Source: Batillaria attramentaria (Eukaryota > Mollusca > Gastropoda > Batillariidae). Taken from it: a stretch of 64,000 bases of DNA. The notes below the pieces were generated by a model. It was not told where the DNA came from, searched no databases, and was given only the letters and a program-made list of their open reading frames with translations. The stretch covers positions 274,501 to 338,500 of the forward strand of contig JACVVK020000483.1 of NCBI GenBank assembly GCA_018292915.2. The letters are read 5' to 3'. Made by a program: the position numbers and the translations under genes. This document shows, piece after piece, positions 35,706 through 47,954 of the stretch (positions are counted from its first letter, which is position 1; every line of letters begins with the position of its first letter).

Positions 35706-36364
35706 CACACGCTCCTGCGAATTCAATCTTCTGACTTCTCCACCTCATCAGCCGTAAACAAAAAGGACTTGACTACACCGGCACGTCACGTGTACACGGT
35801 ACCCGCCACAGTGTCTGAACATCAGGTCTTTAACGCTTGTCTGAAGCTTCCAATCAACACTCTCGTTGTTGCCTGCAAATTAATACCGTCTGATGAAGCC
35901 ACGACGCCAACACAAAGACCCATTACCGTACTGTTGTTCTTTCTTTTGCAGCTCCGAGACAAAGGGACGGCTCGTCTGCCGGTAGCTTTCACAACAACAT
36001 GCCTTGAAAGGGGAGACGTGCGTCTCGTGTCTCCTAATGCCGGATCCAACCCGTGTATCGACTAAAGGTTTGGGTAGATGGCAACAGCAGAACCTGTCTG
36101 AGATACCCCGGCTACAGTGTTAGAACAAAAGACATGCGGGCAGTGGTCGTTTTTGGCACCAAAGACCCACCCTTTGGAACACTGTCCCTTCCCCTCCCCC
36201 TCCCCCCACGCCCCTCCCCCCCCCCCAAAAAAAAACAAACAAAAAAAAACCGAAACAAACAAACAAACAAACAAACAAACAAAAACAAACAAAACACAAA
36301 ACAAAAAACAAAACACAAAACAAAACAAAACAAAAACCAACAACACAAAACAACATAAGACATA

Positions 36365-36452
36365 CAGATTCGGTCCCCACCTTTAAAGCTGCACTCAACA
36401 CACTCTTCTCCGCAGCCCAGCAGCAGTAATGTCGGAGGGATTGACAGAATTT

Positions 36453-36478
<26 letters not shown>
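36365..36478 (+). pseudogene. LINE ORF2 terminus with (CT)n tail
   Basis: A short frame DSVPTFKAALNTLFSAAQQQ then a stop at 36427-36429, resembling the SVPTFK..LKTHLF end of LINE proteins, followed after 25 bp by (CT)n. A minimal remnant. Confidence 0.5.
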
Positions 36479-36485
<7 letters not shown>

Positions 36486-36780
36486 GTGTGTGTGTACCAC
36501 AACTGCTGTGTCTTTTATTGTTCTCTCTGGCATTATCTTCATGCCCTATTATTTCATTTTATTAACAACACGCTAAAGAGACAATGACCATTTGCGTAAT
36601 ATACAAGTCTGATACCACTTTTTTTTTTTTAAAAAGATAAACTACCTAAGAGTGATATCAAAGACGGGGTCAGACAAGGCGGTCTTCTTGAACAGGTCAC
36701 CGGCTTATGCAGGCTAATTGTGTTAACAGGTAGTGGTGCCATGTTGGTGTTGTGCACCATTCACCAAGTCGTTTGTGATT

Positions 36781-37700
36781 TGCATACCAGATTTGACCAC
36801 AAGGTAGGTCGCGCGCCAGTTTTGACCACAAGGTAGGTCGCATAACCAGTTTTGACAGCAAGGTAAGTCGCGCACCAGTTTTGAACACAAGGTAGATCGC
36901 ATACCAGTTTTGACCGCAAGGTAGGTCGCAACCAGTTTTGACCACAAGGTAGGTCGCATAACCAGTTTTGAGAGCAAGGTAGGTCGCATACCAGTTTTGA
37001 CCACAAGGTAGGTCGCATAACCAGTTTTGAGAGCAAGGCAGGTCGCATACCAGTTTTGAGAGCAAGGTAGGTCGCATACCAGTTTTGACCGCAAGGCAGG
37101 TCGCATAACTAGTTTTGACCGCAAGGTAGGTCGCATAACCAGTTGTGAGAGCAAGGTAGGTTGCAACCAATTTTGAAAACAAGGTAGGTCGCATTACCGG
37201 TGTTGAGAGCAAGGGAGGTCGCATACCACTTTTGACCACAAGGTAGGTGACATAACCAGTTTTGAGAGCAAGGTAGGTCGCATAACCAGTTTTGAGAGCA
37301 GGGTAGGTCGCAACCAGTTTTGAGAGCAAGGTAGGTCGCATAACCAGTTTTTACCGCAAGGTAGATTGCTACCAATTTTGAAAACAAGCTAGGTCGCGTT
37401 ACCGGTTTTGAGAGCAAGATACGTCGCATACCAGTTTTGACCACATGGTAGGTCGCATAACCAGTTTTGAGAGCAAGGTAGGTCGCAACCAGTTTTGAGA
37501 GCAAGGTTGGTCGTATAACCAGTTTTGACAGCAAGGTAGGTCGCATAACCAGTTTGGAGAGCAAGGTATGTCGTATAACCAGTTTTTACCGCAAGGTAGG
37601 TTGCAACCAATTTTGAAAACAAGGTACGTCGCATAACCGGTTTTGAGAGCAAGATACGTCGCATACCAGTTTTGACCACATGGTAGGTTACACAACAGTT
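36781..37700. repeat. ~29/30-bp minisatellite, about 31 units
   Basis: Unit cataaccagttttgagagca followed by aggtaggtcg. Units differ mainly at gagagc versus gacc(a/g)c and at ataacc versus atacc, so length alternates 29/30 and minus-strand open frames (up to 214 codons) shift within it. Not coding. Confidence 0.9.
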
Positions 37701-38323
37701 TCTGCAACAAGATACAAATCGCATACCAGGTCACTCGCGTCATTACCTTGTCGTCAATGCTGCACGACGATGACCGTTGCAGCTTCCAGCTCTCTCTCTC
37801 CATCGCAAATGACTGGAAGGCATGTTTGTAAAGTGAGAGAAAGAAATCTATTTGCCGAGCTCCGCTTCGTCTAAAGCTATTCCTGCTGCCCCCCCCCCCC
37901 CCCCTCCCCCCCCCCCCCCCCCCCCCCCCATCCGCTCTGTTTCTATCTGATGACATTTTAGAAGTATCTGCATTTGCCATCGACCCAAAGCTATGTCGCT
38001 GAACGAGACAATGCATTCGTGACCGGTTTGTGATCTGGTTTGTGCAAATCATGGACGCGTAAAACAACATGCACTCCGTGGTATATGACAAAGCTGAAAG
38101 GCGATTGGTGCTTTGCAGTGGTATAACGTACAATATCGGGAGTTCGATGACATCGCGAATCGTGATGTGCTATTGCACTTTGCGGACAGTGTTGAAGAGA
38201 CAATGAATGAGTGAGAAATTTGTGTGAACCCAATGTACTTCAAGTTGAATAAATAGACGCCTCATCTCCCCATGCACACACGCACACGCACACACGCACA
38301 CGCACACGCACACGCACACGCAC

Positions 38324-38365
<42 letters not shown>

Positions 38366-38575
38366 GGTGTTTAAAAAGACTGAAAAATAGTATTTGAACA
38401 AAACTATTTTGCCTGAAGCCCTATAGAAAGTATGAAACATTTTGTGTTCCTCACACCCCCCCCCCCCACCCTCTTCCCCTCTGTCTCTCTTAGTGTAGTT
38501 TTCCTAATTTAGCAAAGACCAGATAGAAGATAGATCTTTGTACTTGTATTAGACTTGGACAATTTCATTTCATTT
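37701..38575. other. No gene seen; poly-C and CA tracts
   Basis: Contains a nearly uninterrupted ~58-bp poly-C run (37871-37929) and cgcaca/CA repeats (38275-38363). Frames are not supported by any family resemblance. Confidence 0.7.
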
Positions 38576-38656
38576 CTCTCTCTCCATCAATCTTTCTCTG
38601 AGGGACGCTATACCTATTCTTTCAACCTCGAAAAATAAATTGGCAATGTCATTGTC

Positions 38657-38658
38657 CT

Positions 38659-38704
<46 letters not shown>

Positions 38705-38862
38705 GCAGCTTCCTCTGCCATGTATAAAACACCCCCCTCCCCATAACGCCCTTCCAACCCATCTCCCCCCCCCTTCCCCCATCCAACCCGACCCCCCAAT
38801 TTGCCCCGCCCACCCCCTCCCCCTCTCCTCCCCCTCCTCCCGCCCCCCAATCCTTTTACACT
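38657..38862. repeat. (TCTG)n-(CT)n and C-rich low-complexity sequence
   Basis: TCTG/CT run, then about 150 bp of C/T-rich sequence. 38863-39360 shows no gene; it is unusually free of simple repeats. Confidence 0.85.
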
Positions 38863-39365
38863 CACACTCCTCCACAACCACGACCACATAACCACGACCA
38901 CTACAGCCCGCTAAGCCGAGCGAAACCCCAGGCTTTTTATCTGTGCTCTGCATTGTTAATTTACTGCTCAATAGCCAAACACCAGGAGGCGCTGGCGTGC
39001 TAATCCCCTGTTTGCGAGTGTCACACAAATCCGCTTTTGCTGCTTGCTGCCAGACAGATCTGGGAGAGCACTCTGAAAGTCATCATTATCCTTTGTCGGG
39101 GAGAGTAATGACATGGCCGCGGTGGCTTGCGTTCATGGATTGCTTACCGTGCTTTTATGATATGCCTGCATGCCCGTCTGTTCGCCGGTCCGGTGGTCAG
39201 TGTGATGGTTTGTCCTTCAGTCGGTCAGTGCGTCAGTCAGTCTGTACTACCGTCAGTGGGTTTGTTAGTCAGCCATTCAAGTTTTGGCGTGATATTCAGG
39301 CCTTTGGTGCGTCTTACGTTTCAGAAAGAACAGAAAAGCGGGTACAAAAAGAACGGAGCGAATCA

Positions 39366-39781
39366 GAGCAGCACAGCACAGCACAGCACAGCACAGCACA
39401 GCACAGCACAGCACAGCGCAGCACAGCACAGCACAGCACAGCACAGCGCAGCACAACACAGCACAGCACAGCACAGCACAGCACAGAACAGAACAGCGCA
39501 GCACAGCACAGCGCAGCACAGCACAGCACAGCACAGCACAGCACAGCACAGAACAGCACAGCACAGCACAACATAGAACAGAACAGCACAGCACAGCACA
39601 ACATAGAACAGAACAGCACAGCACAGCACAGCACAGAACAGCACAGCACAACATAGAACAGAACAGCACAGCACAGTACAGTACAGGACAGCACAGGACA
39701 GCACAGCACAGCACAGGACAGGACAGCACAGCACAACATAGAACAGCACAGCACAGCACAGCACAGAACAGAACAGAACAG
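39366..39781. repeat. AGCAC pentanucleotide array
   Basis: About 415 bp of agcac units with point variants (agcgc, agaac, aacat). Open in several frames only because of the 5-bp period. Confidence 0.92.
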
Positions 39782-40317
39782 CTACAGTGTCACACTCCTT
39801 GAAATCCACCCGTGAATCTTGGCACAAAAACAGCGAAACATATCAACGAAAGAAGTAAAAAAAAAAAAAAAAAAAAGGTCCCCATCTGGCAAAAAGAGAA
39901 AAAAAAGGTCCACTTCACGGAAACTCTACCCTTTCCAAAAAATGAATACGTATAACACATACCACACAATATTACATTTCCAGTAACAGCTTTTTCACTA
40001 GCGTCAAAATGGGAATTCGATCAACAATTTTTTTTTTTCTGAACAACGTCACAGATCTTTTGGGTACAAAAGCTAATCTTGTATCTTCTCCGGCATCAGA
40101 CAAGGAAAAAGGGGGCAAGTGTTGTAGTTCTCAAACGAGCTTATTCCATATTTGCTAACCCAACTTATGTTTTGGAAACAGTTTCGCATAAGAGTGCGCC
40201 TGAACGCTCGAAATACTCAAACCTTGATGATTAGTACAGCTCTTAATGCGATACAATGTTGTTTACACTTTGCGCGAGCGGTCGAACATTCAAATTCTAC
40301 GACTGCCGTTACACTAC

Positions 40318-40568
40318 TGGGCCCGTGTGTAAAAGTCGAGGTTAATTTAACCCACGGTTACGGGCCTAACATAAATAAATAAAAAAGGAAGCGAACAAAG
40401 GAAGACAAAAAAATTATTTCTTCTAGCTCAGGCACCTTGCTGGAATGGGCCCGCTTCCTGATTTAAAACGAAAAACAACAGAAAATTTAATCCTAGAGCT
40501 AGTTTAGTTCGAGGTTAGACTCTAACCCGGGGCTAAAAGCCCTAACCTCGACTATTACATACGGGCCC
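40318..40568 (-). mobile_element. GGGCCC-ended MITE-like element, copy 2
   Basis: Reverse orientation relative to copy 1, shorter (~250 bp) but with the same ends (gggcccgtgtgtaaaagtcg ... attacatacgggccc) and the same internal words (caaggtgcc, aatgggcccgcttcctg in antisense). Confidence 0.75.
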
Positions 40569-40979
40569 TGGAGTGTTCAGTGTGGTCGCGGCGTCATCGA
40601 GTACGCTTCCGTTGGCTCGGTGCCAGCATTACAAACGCTGTCACTGTCCAGGTGTCTAAGTGATGTGATGATAGCCACCAGGAAAACATCTCACAACGAA
40701 AATGGCAGCGTCAGCCCCTTTAATGCAATCACCATTATCATGGGCTCGGAAATTTGATTCCCCTGAAATTTCATACTTGAGAGAAAGAGGTTTCGATACG
40801 TGATCCGGCTGTTTCTAAAACAAGGAGGGAATTCGAGTAACTTCCAGAAAGAAAAGTGCCAATTTTGAAAGAATTAGAATTAGTGGCATCAGGTGTATCT
40901 TCCTGGGGATAGAATGTATGGTCTAAAATATGGGCTCTTTCTGGTTTGAGAAAGCCACACTGTATCCAAAAGGTGACAG

Positions 40980-41283
40980 GTGGTCTAATAGGTAGCGCGT
41001 CGGACTTAGCCGCTGCGCTACTGAACGGCCGTCACCGCTGTTACGGCGATGAAGCGTGGGTTCGAGCCCAGGTCGAGTTTGTGATATGTGATACCATTTT
41101 TTTCCTGGCTGCCGGGCTGCTCATCGGGGGTTTCTCTCCGGGTTATCCGGCTTTCCTCCCCCCAGCAAAATTGTAAAAAATATAGAGGATATGTACTGGG
41201 TGGCGCTGCACCGCGGCGACGCGCTTTTCTCGGGGAAAGCAGCCCGAATTTCCCGAAAGAGACAATAAAGTAGCAACAACAAA
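40980..41283 (+). mobile_element. SINE-C copy 2
   Basis: tRNA-like head (aggtggtctaataggtagcg; B box gggttcgagccc), body, and the end 'gacaataaagtagcaacaac' with an AAC-type tail. The same sequence in antisense occurs at 7566-8123. Confidence 0.8.
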
Positions 41284-41465
41284 CAAACCAACAAACAAGT
41301 TTGAAACATACGTAGCTGTTGGGGCTATCCCGGCTGCCATTTCCGCTTTGAACAGTTCTACACGATCCGTACCTCTTAACAACAACAACAACAACAACAA
41401 CAATCTAGAAAGCGTCTGTTTAAAAAGGGAGAATAAGGTAAATCGGTCGATAGCGCACATAAGCT

Positions 41466-41906
41466 ATTGACAGGGGATTTGGTCTATTGGTTAAGGCATC
41501 CGACTTCGGATCCTGAGCTGCCTGGTTCGAGTCCCCGGTGGGCAGGAATATGGTTGGATTTTTTTCATACCATTTCGAGTCAAATCCATGTGCAGACTCG
41601 TTTGCGGTGCCTGTCTCGCCTTCGTGTACACACGCACGCACAAATATCAAGTGTGCACGCTAAAAATCCCACGTTCATCTTTCGAAGAAGAGTAGGCTGT
41701 GGCCGGTGGCGTGGTAAAACAGAAATACTGTCGCACGCACCAGAGTGAATAGCAGGGTGGAGGTTTGCACACAAAGTAGCGCCTAGCGGCAGCAGGCTTT
41801 CCCTGCTTCGTCCTCCAGCCTTGCGGCGCCTAGAGCATCTCATTAGAGATGGATACGTGCGCCGAGGAGAAGTCTACCATACCATACCATACCATACCAT
41901 ACCATA
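41466..41906 (+). mobile_element. SINE-G copy 2, with (ATACC)n tail
   Basis: tRNA-like head (ggtctattggttaaggc; B box tggttcgagtcccc), ~380-bp body, and a pentanucleotide tail ataccataccatacc. Different head and body from families A-C and E. Confidence 0.72.
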
Positions 41907-42072
41907 TTAAAACCATCACTTAAGAGCTTGAGCGCGACCACGACCTGCCCGCTATATGATAAAACTGGTTGAAAAGAACCAGCCACTGCACACCAGTAGA
42001 AGCCACTGTTAAGCAAGGCGTGGGACTTCCCCACTAGGCCCGTGACAGATGCAGATTGGATAAGATAAGATT

Positions 42073-42480
42073 GGGGCGGTCAGTGGTCTAGTGGTTAAGA
42101 GACTTGTCACCAATGCGAGAGGTCAGGAGTTCGAGCCCCACTCGGGGCAAAGAATTTTTCCTTCTCGTATGTGGCACCGTTCATTCGGGCCGATCGTCGG
42201 GGGTTCTCTCCGGGTACTCCGGCTTCCTCCCCCTCTGCTTTGGAAATGTTCAGCCCACCAAGTTTGAAAAATAAATGCATATCTAAATTCCGAAATTTAA
42301 ATAGCTGAGCTGACCCTTCGCACCACGTGATTGTAATACGTTTATGTCCTGTGTGTGAGAGAATGCGTGTGATTTACGTGAGCGTGCGTGTTGGGTTTAG
42401 CTCGCGTCGCTTTGAGCCAAAATATTTGGGATAAAGCGCCTATATTAATGCGATTATTATTATTATTATTATTATTATTA
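42073..42480 (+). mobile_element. SINE-B copy 3, full length
   Basis: Head ggtggtc-type with ggagttcgagcccc B box, full body, and (ATT)n tail. Preceded by ataagataagat. Confidence 0.85.
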
Positions 42481-42881
42481 AGAGTGGCTTGAAGAGGCTC
42501 CTAGTGATCTAAAGATTTCGAGTAAAATTGCACTGGTTTTTAGGAGTTATACAAGAAAAGAGGCCAGAGAAGAAACGTCAGAAGTTGAGAGAAAGACTAA
42601 ACCGTCTGGGCAAAATGTTGGCATACAGAAGAGAAAGGACGACTTACACAGGTTGAATATATAGATATATAGTATGAGAAAATGGTTAAATCGGTCAGGA
42701 AATTAAAATCATGCAAGGAGAGAGACGATCTCTCTCTCTCTTTCTCTCTTTTTTCCTTACCCCCCCCCCCCCTTGTTTTGATGTCTTTTTTTCAATACCC
42801 CTTAATGTAGAATAGCAGGACAGCATGTAGGACAGGCAGCAATGCATAAATGCTCTATCCTGAATAAAAACGTTTCGTCAT

Positions 42882-43286
<405 letters not shown>

Positions 43287-43585
43287 GACCCGTGTCTCAA
43301 ACCTCAAAACCTAGGCGCGTGGCGTCAGTTTAATCACCACACAACGTGACAGTAAATGATTGGCCAAACGCGCCAGTTATTACGCATGCGCGAAGCGCCG
43401 GAAATAATCAGAGGCAAACATCTGCTCCGTGCACATCGTCTCCCCGCGACTGCTTGCTAAGTCACGTGACCTTGTGTCGATTTCTGGTCGTGGATCGATT
43501 GGGCGACAAAATTTATCACGCGCGTGTTGGAGAAGCCTGGTAGTACATGGTGATACAATGCGATAAAGGAGTGTGTGTGTGGAAC

Positions 43586-43618
<33 letters not shown>

Positions 43619-43620
<2 letters not shown>

Positions 43621-43694
43621 TACGAAACTATATTTTACAAGGATAAAAGATTTGGTACGCAGACCTGTCTTACATCTTGTCCTTGACTTGTCTT

Positions 43695-43754
<60 letters not shown>

Positions 43755-43785
43755 TGTTTGGGAGTTTAACGTCCTTTTCCACAGG

Positions 43786-43818
<33 letters not shown>

Positions 43819-43854
43819 CGGGGTTGAGAGCTTAACGTCCTTGACTTGTCTTGA

Positions 43855-43886
<32 letters not shown>

Positions 43887-43911
43887 TGTTTGGGAGTTTA
43901 ACGTCCTTTTC

Positions 43912-43953
<42 letters not shown>
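43619..43953. repeat. (GA)n cluster with repeated retroelement ends
   Basis: GA runs (43699-43752, 43780-43810, 43857-43882, 43916-43951) alternate with SINE-E tail pieces (gagtttaacgtccttttcca) and the end of another repeat (cagacctgtcttacatcttg). One junction near 43835-43850 fuses the two at the shared word gtcctt. Confidence 0.7.
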
Positions 43954-43955
<2 letters not shown>

Positions 43956-43959
43956 GGGA

Positions 43960-44452
43960 TGGTGGTTGTTTATGAGTTTAACGTCCTTTTCCACCACGTA
44001 AGGGTGACATCAAAGACGGAGGCAACGAGAAAAAGGCCTGGGCCCGCATGCAAAAGTCGGGGTTAGGGAGTTTAGCCCCGGGTTAGAGTCTAACCTCAAA
44101 CTAAACTAGCTTTTTCTGGTTTTTTTTTTATAATTATTATTATTATCATTTTTTTTTTTTTAAATCAGCAAGCGGGTCCATTCCAGCAAGGTGCCTATGC
44201 CGTTATAGAAAGATTTTGTCTTCTTTCTTCGCTTCCTTTTTTATTTAATTTTGTTGTGGGGTTTCTTACGCAGACCTGTCTTACATCTTTTGTCCTAGCC
44301 TGGGTTAGGCCCGTAGCTGCGGGTTAGATTAACCTCGAGTTTTACATACGGGCCCAGAACAGGTATTCGGCCCCAGCTGAGATTCGAACTCACGCCCCAA
44401 GCAGTTAAGTTGAGAGTCCAACGCTCTACCATTCGGCTATTCCGGCTCCCCG
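43960..44452 (-). mobile_element. SINE-E copy 5, split by a GGGCCC element
   Basis: Tail half 43960-44038, head half about 44355-44452 (gattcgaactcacgc, ccaacgctctaccattcgg). The middle is occupied by the GGGCCC-ended element 44041-44357. Confidence 0.8.
44041..44357 (+). mobile_element. GGGCCC-ended MITE-like element, copy 3, inside SINE-E
   Basis: Ends gggcccgcatgcaaaagtcg and tttacatacgggccc. Splits SINE-E copy 5, which shows it moved after that SINE. Contains a ~22-bp insert (acgcagacctgtcttacatc) absent from copy 1 and matching the repeat end found 600 bp upstream. Confidence 0.78.
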
Positions 44453-44475
44453 AGAGAGAGAGAGAGAGAGAGAGA

Positions 44476-45260
44476 TCTCCCTTTTAAGCTGTTTAGACAG
44501 TAGAAACCAAACTCAGCCTTACTTCCTCTTTTTACCCCACATGATGTAAACCACGTCTGAGAGACAGTGGCCTCAGAATGAAACGCCATAGCGAAAAAGA
44601 ACCAAAAGCGCGACGACAACCAAAAAAGCCCCAAAGTGACGTAGCTGGCAGACTGGATCGGTAGGAAATGTCGAATGTATACCAGCAGAAAATGTTCGCT
44701 GAGGAGAAACTGCTGAAACGTGACAGGATCGACTTCAAACCTAATATGTCAGAGAGAGGAATTTCCTAAAAGGCCATGTCAGAAACAGCTCTCTCATATC
44801 ATGAACAACCGGGCGGACTTGACTTGAAAATACCAGAGGTTGAAGAAATGAGACAAGCATGTGTGTTAACTTCTGTTAACTGATGGGCGTTATCCTGTAA
44901 AACGGGGTGCATTTACAAGAAGACGGTTCATAAATTTATTTGTGTGTGGTCGAGTTGGTAAGCTGAGTATTGATAAACTGCGGACGAAGGTTGGTTTGGA
45001 GTGACTTGGCTGTTTTGTTTAAGATGGGTGGCAGTGAAGAAAGTGAGCACAGCTAAGAGTGTTTTTGTTTTGTTTTTGTTTTTCCTTTGTTTGCTCGCTT
45101 GTTTTTTGTTTTTGTTTTGTGTTTTGTTTTTGTTTTGTTTTTGTTTTGCTTTGTTGCTTTTGTTTGTTTTTTGTTCGTTTGTTTGTTTGTTTGTTTTTTG
45201 GGGGGAGGGGCAGTAACTGGTGTCAAAACATGGTGTATGTGTAACACATAACACTTACCC

Positions 45261-45327
<67 letters not shown>

Positions 45328-45830
45328 TGACACTTTTCCATCAAGGATGAAAGAGTAGGTATAGGGAGCTGTTTTCTTGTCCTTGCTAGAGAGAGAGAGA
45401 GAGAGGGCCATCCAGCCAGACAGACAGGAAAAATCAAAGCCTACCTCACCTTTTATCGACCCCCATTGTTCAAGGCCCTACTACCACCACGCCCAAACAC
45501 ATGGGACTGGATGCATGCGGGCAATCTTAATCAGAGAGAGAGAGAGACACCAGCTTTAGAAAAGACAATAAACAACCTCTGTAGCAGAACACAAATCAAC
45601 ATCAGCCCCTCCCCTACGCACCCACAAGAAACAAAGGAACCAAATTAAGGAACCACTCCCTCAGGCTCGTCAAGAAACATTCATCAATAGAGACTGCATG
45701 CTACCAAAGTACCGACCAGCATGATTTGTATCAAGAGCGACTAGATTCTATGTCTTAGAATGATAAAGACTTTTTCACTGGAGGGAACATCTTTGTTATC
45801 GATTCCTATGAGTCACAACAAATGTATAGG
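44476..45830. other. No gene seen; T-rich and CA/GA tracts
   Basis: gttttt-rich stretch 45058-45200, (CA)n 45263-45325, short GA runs at 45388-45405 and 45534-45547. No coding frame with family resemblance. Confidence 0.7.
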
Positions 45831-46121
45831 GGCGGTCGGTGGTCTAGTGGTTAAGAGTCTTGTCACCAATCGAGAGGTCAGAGGTTCGAGTCCCACTCGG
45901 GACACAGACTTTTTCCTTCTCGTACGTGGCACCGTTCTTCGGGTCGATCGTCGGGGGTTCTCTCCGGGTACTCCGGCTTCCTCCCCCTCTGCTTTGGAAA
46001 TGTTCAGCCCACCATATTTGAAAAATAAATGCAATTCTAAATTCCGAAATTTAAATAGCTGAGCTGGCCCTTCGCACCACTTTCGCCTATACAATACGCA
46101 TTATTATTATTATTATTATAG
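45830..46121 (+). mobile_element. SINE-B copy 4, internally deleted
   Basis: Head and body are intact up to 'cccttcgcaccac', then it jumps to 'tcgcctatacaatacgc' and the (ATT)n tail. About 120 bp present in the copies at 30141 and 42073 is missing. Confidence 0.82.
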
Positions 46122-46145
46122 GTAGGTTAATGAGGGTGCAGGGTG

Positions 46146-46292
46146 AGTGTGTGGGTATTTTGGAGTTTAACGTCCTTTTCCGCCACGTGTGGGTGACGTC
46201 AAAGACTTGGGACCGAGAAAAAGGCCAGCACCATTATTTGGCTCAAGCCGGGATTCGAACTCACGACCCAAGCATTGAAATTCCAAATACAT
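46146..46292 (-). mobile_element. SINE-E copy 6, head-truncated
   Basis: Antisense: gagtttaacgtccttttccg through gggattcgaactcacgaccc, stopping before the A-box end. Confidence 0.75.
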
Positions 46293-46483
46293 GAGGGTGT
46301 AGACAATTAAGGGTGGACTATAAGTTTAAGGGGAAGGGACATAACCCTGGAGTCTTCTACCGCTCAAAAATCTGTTCGTTGTGTCGCCAAGTGCCTCCCA
46401 ATTCATTTAAAGAAACATTCAGAGAAATCCAGTGCCCCCAAAATGTGCAAACTATTATATATGTAGGCAGACATGTTAAGCCG

Positions 46484-46798
46484 GCTCTTAACTGGGCACT
46501 GCGGAACGCCAGAGTGCTGTCCACAGTTGTGGCACAGTTGTGATTTTGGAGGTTGCCGCCGCTGTGGCGTCATCACAGCAACCTGGATTTCAAATAGCCA
46601 CAACTGTGACTGTGGTTTCCACAACAGATTCTGATTGGCTGCACTACGTCACTCGGCGCTCAAACATGGCGGACAGTGCATCTTCAATCGGTTTGTCACC
46701 GAGCACAGCTGTGTTCAGTTTTGTAGTTAGTAGACACACCGAGCGCAACGACTGTGATGTGCACATGTGTGTTTCCCGCGCTGTGCCCAGTTAAGAGC
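46484..46798. mobile_element. MITE candidate with TTAA at both ends
   Basis: A perfect 16-bp inverted repeat GCTCTTAACTGGGCAC (46484-46499) / GTGCCCAGTTAAGAGC (46783-46798) brackets ~280 bp. TTAA sits at 46488-46491 and 46791-46794, which would fit a TTAA-targeting element. Inside is a second imperfect palindrome at 46521-46615. Confidence 0.55.
46521..46615. repeat. Imperfect palindrome, ~37-bp arms
   Basis: Left arm ccacagttgtggcacagttg ... ggaggttgc pairs with the right arm gcaacctgga ... cacaactgtgactgtgg, with a ~20-bp loop. Nested inside the TTAA-ended element. Confidence 0.7.
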
Positions 46799-46805
46799 AG
46801 GGGCG

Positions 46806-47340
46806 TGTTGCCTAACATTCTCGCTCGCGAGTGAGGCGAGACTGGCGAGAGCGACTATGCAACGGCCAATTGGCTGGCGAGAAATTCAAAATGGCTTCCA
46901 CATGCGAGAGACGAGAGCTGCTGAAGAAAATATTACTATTGGAGCTCAGCGAAGAGGACGATGTCTCCCCTCTCCACTTTAAAATTAAAAAAAATGTAAT
47001 TATGTAAATTATTTCTACATCTGGACCCTAATAGTAACAGCACCACAATGCCGGGGAAGATACAGGAGCCATTAATGGCTATCAGTTTAACCTTGGTTGT
47101 TCATGTATTTGTATTGTTATCAACAAATGAATGGCAAAAAAAAGTCCTAAATAACAATCCGAGAATCACGAATTGACATTCGGCCATCTTGAAACTAGCG
47201 CGCAATCCACGATTCGGTGTGCTCGCGTCTTCTCGCGAAGACTAGCGAGCAAGAAATGGTACGCAACGCGCACACTCGCGTATTCTTGCAATATCTCGCT
47301 AGTTCTCGCTAGTTCTCGCCTTAGGCAAGAGGTCTCAGGC
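46806..47340. mobile_element. Degenerate inverted-repeat element, possible MITE
   Basis: The left part (gttgcctaac.., ggcgagaaattcaaaatgg) resembles the reverse complement of the right part (cttgcctaaggcgagaact, ctagtttcaagatgg). A 38-codon frame at 46891-47007 begins MASTCERRELLKK but matches nothing I recognise. Arms are diverged, so confidence is low. Confidence 0.4.
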
Positions 47341-47909
47341 TTTAGATTTCTCCGACATACCACATTTCGTACCGCAGACGAGTATCCCGTCTTTTTGACT
47401 CCTTTCCGGTTTTGGCCCTGTATGCGAAAATTAAGCAAGACTGGCGTTTCCAAGATTTAAGCTCCCAACAAAAAGCTTTGCGAAGTGTGAAAAAATTTTA
47501 CTGAGTCGAACGTGCAAGCACAATCAGCTCTGTCACAGTTGCAGAGTTCACACAGTGTCCAGAAACAGCGACATAACCGTGCCGAAAAACTGCCCCCACT
47601 TCCTGTGTAACCCGGCTCATCATGCGACCACGCCGCGGATACGTCAGTCTTGACTTATGGAATGGGGCCATTCCTTCTTGGTTTTTATGTTGTTTCCATA
47701 GTAATGGAAACAACATCATAGGACGGGCTAAATTTTCCACGTTCATGGGCAAGCATCTGTGGTACAAACGCACGTCACTGCCGATCTCCCGCAGAGACGA
47801 TTATGCAAGTGTAACTCTGACAATGACGTAAGAAAACGTACGTCATCGATGCTGGCATGTATAGGGCGCCGAACGCACTTCTCCTCCTCACTGAGTGCCG
47901 TCTGTGTGG

Positions 47910-47945
<36 letters not shown>

Positions 47946-47954
47946 TGTGTCCGG

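Noticed and set aside
35583..36065. 160-codon plus-strand frame
   Set aside because: The first third is CT/CA microsatellite; the rest matches nothing I know and has no gene context.
36697..37564. Minus-strand repeats such as a 214-codon frame
   Set aside because: Minisatellite with 29/30-bp units; the frame shifts between units and no family resemblance is visible.
39277..39827. Cys/Leu/Val frames on the minus strand (up to 160 codons)
   Set aside because: They are translations of the AGCAC pentanucleotide array, open in several frames at once.
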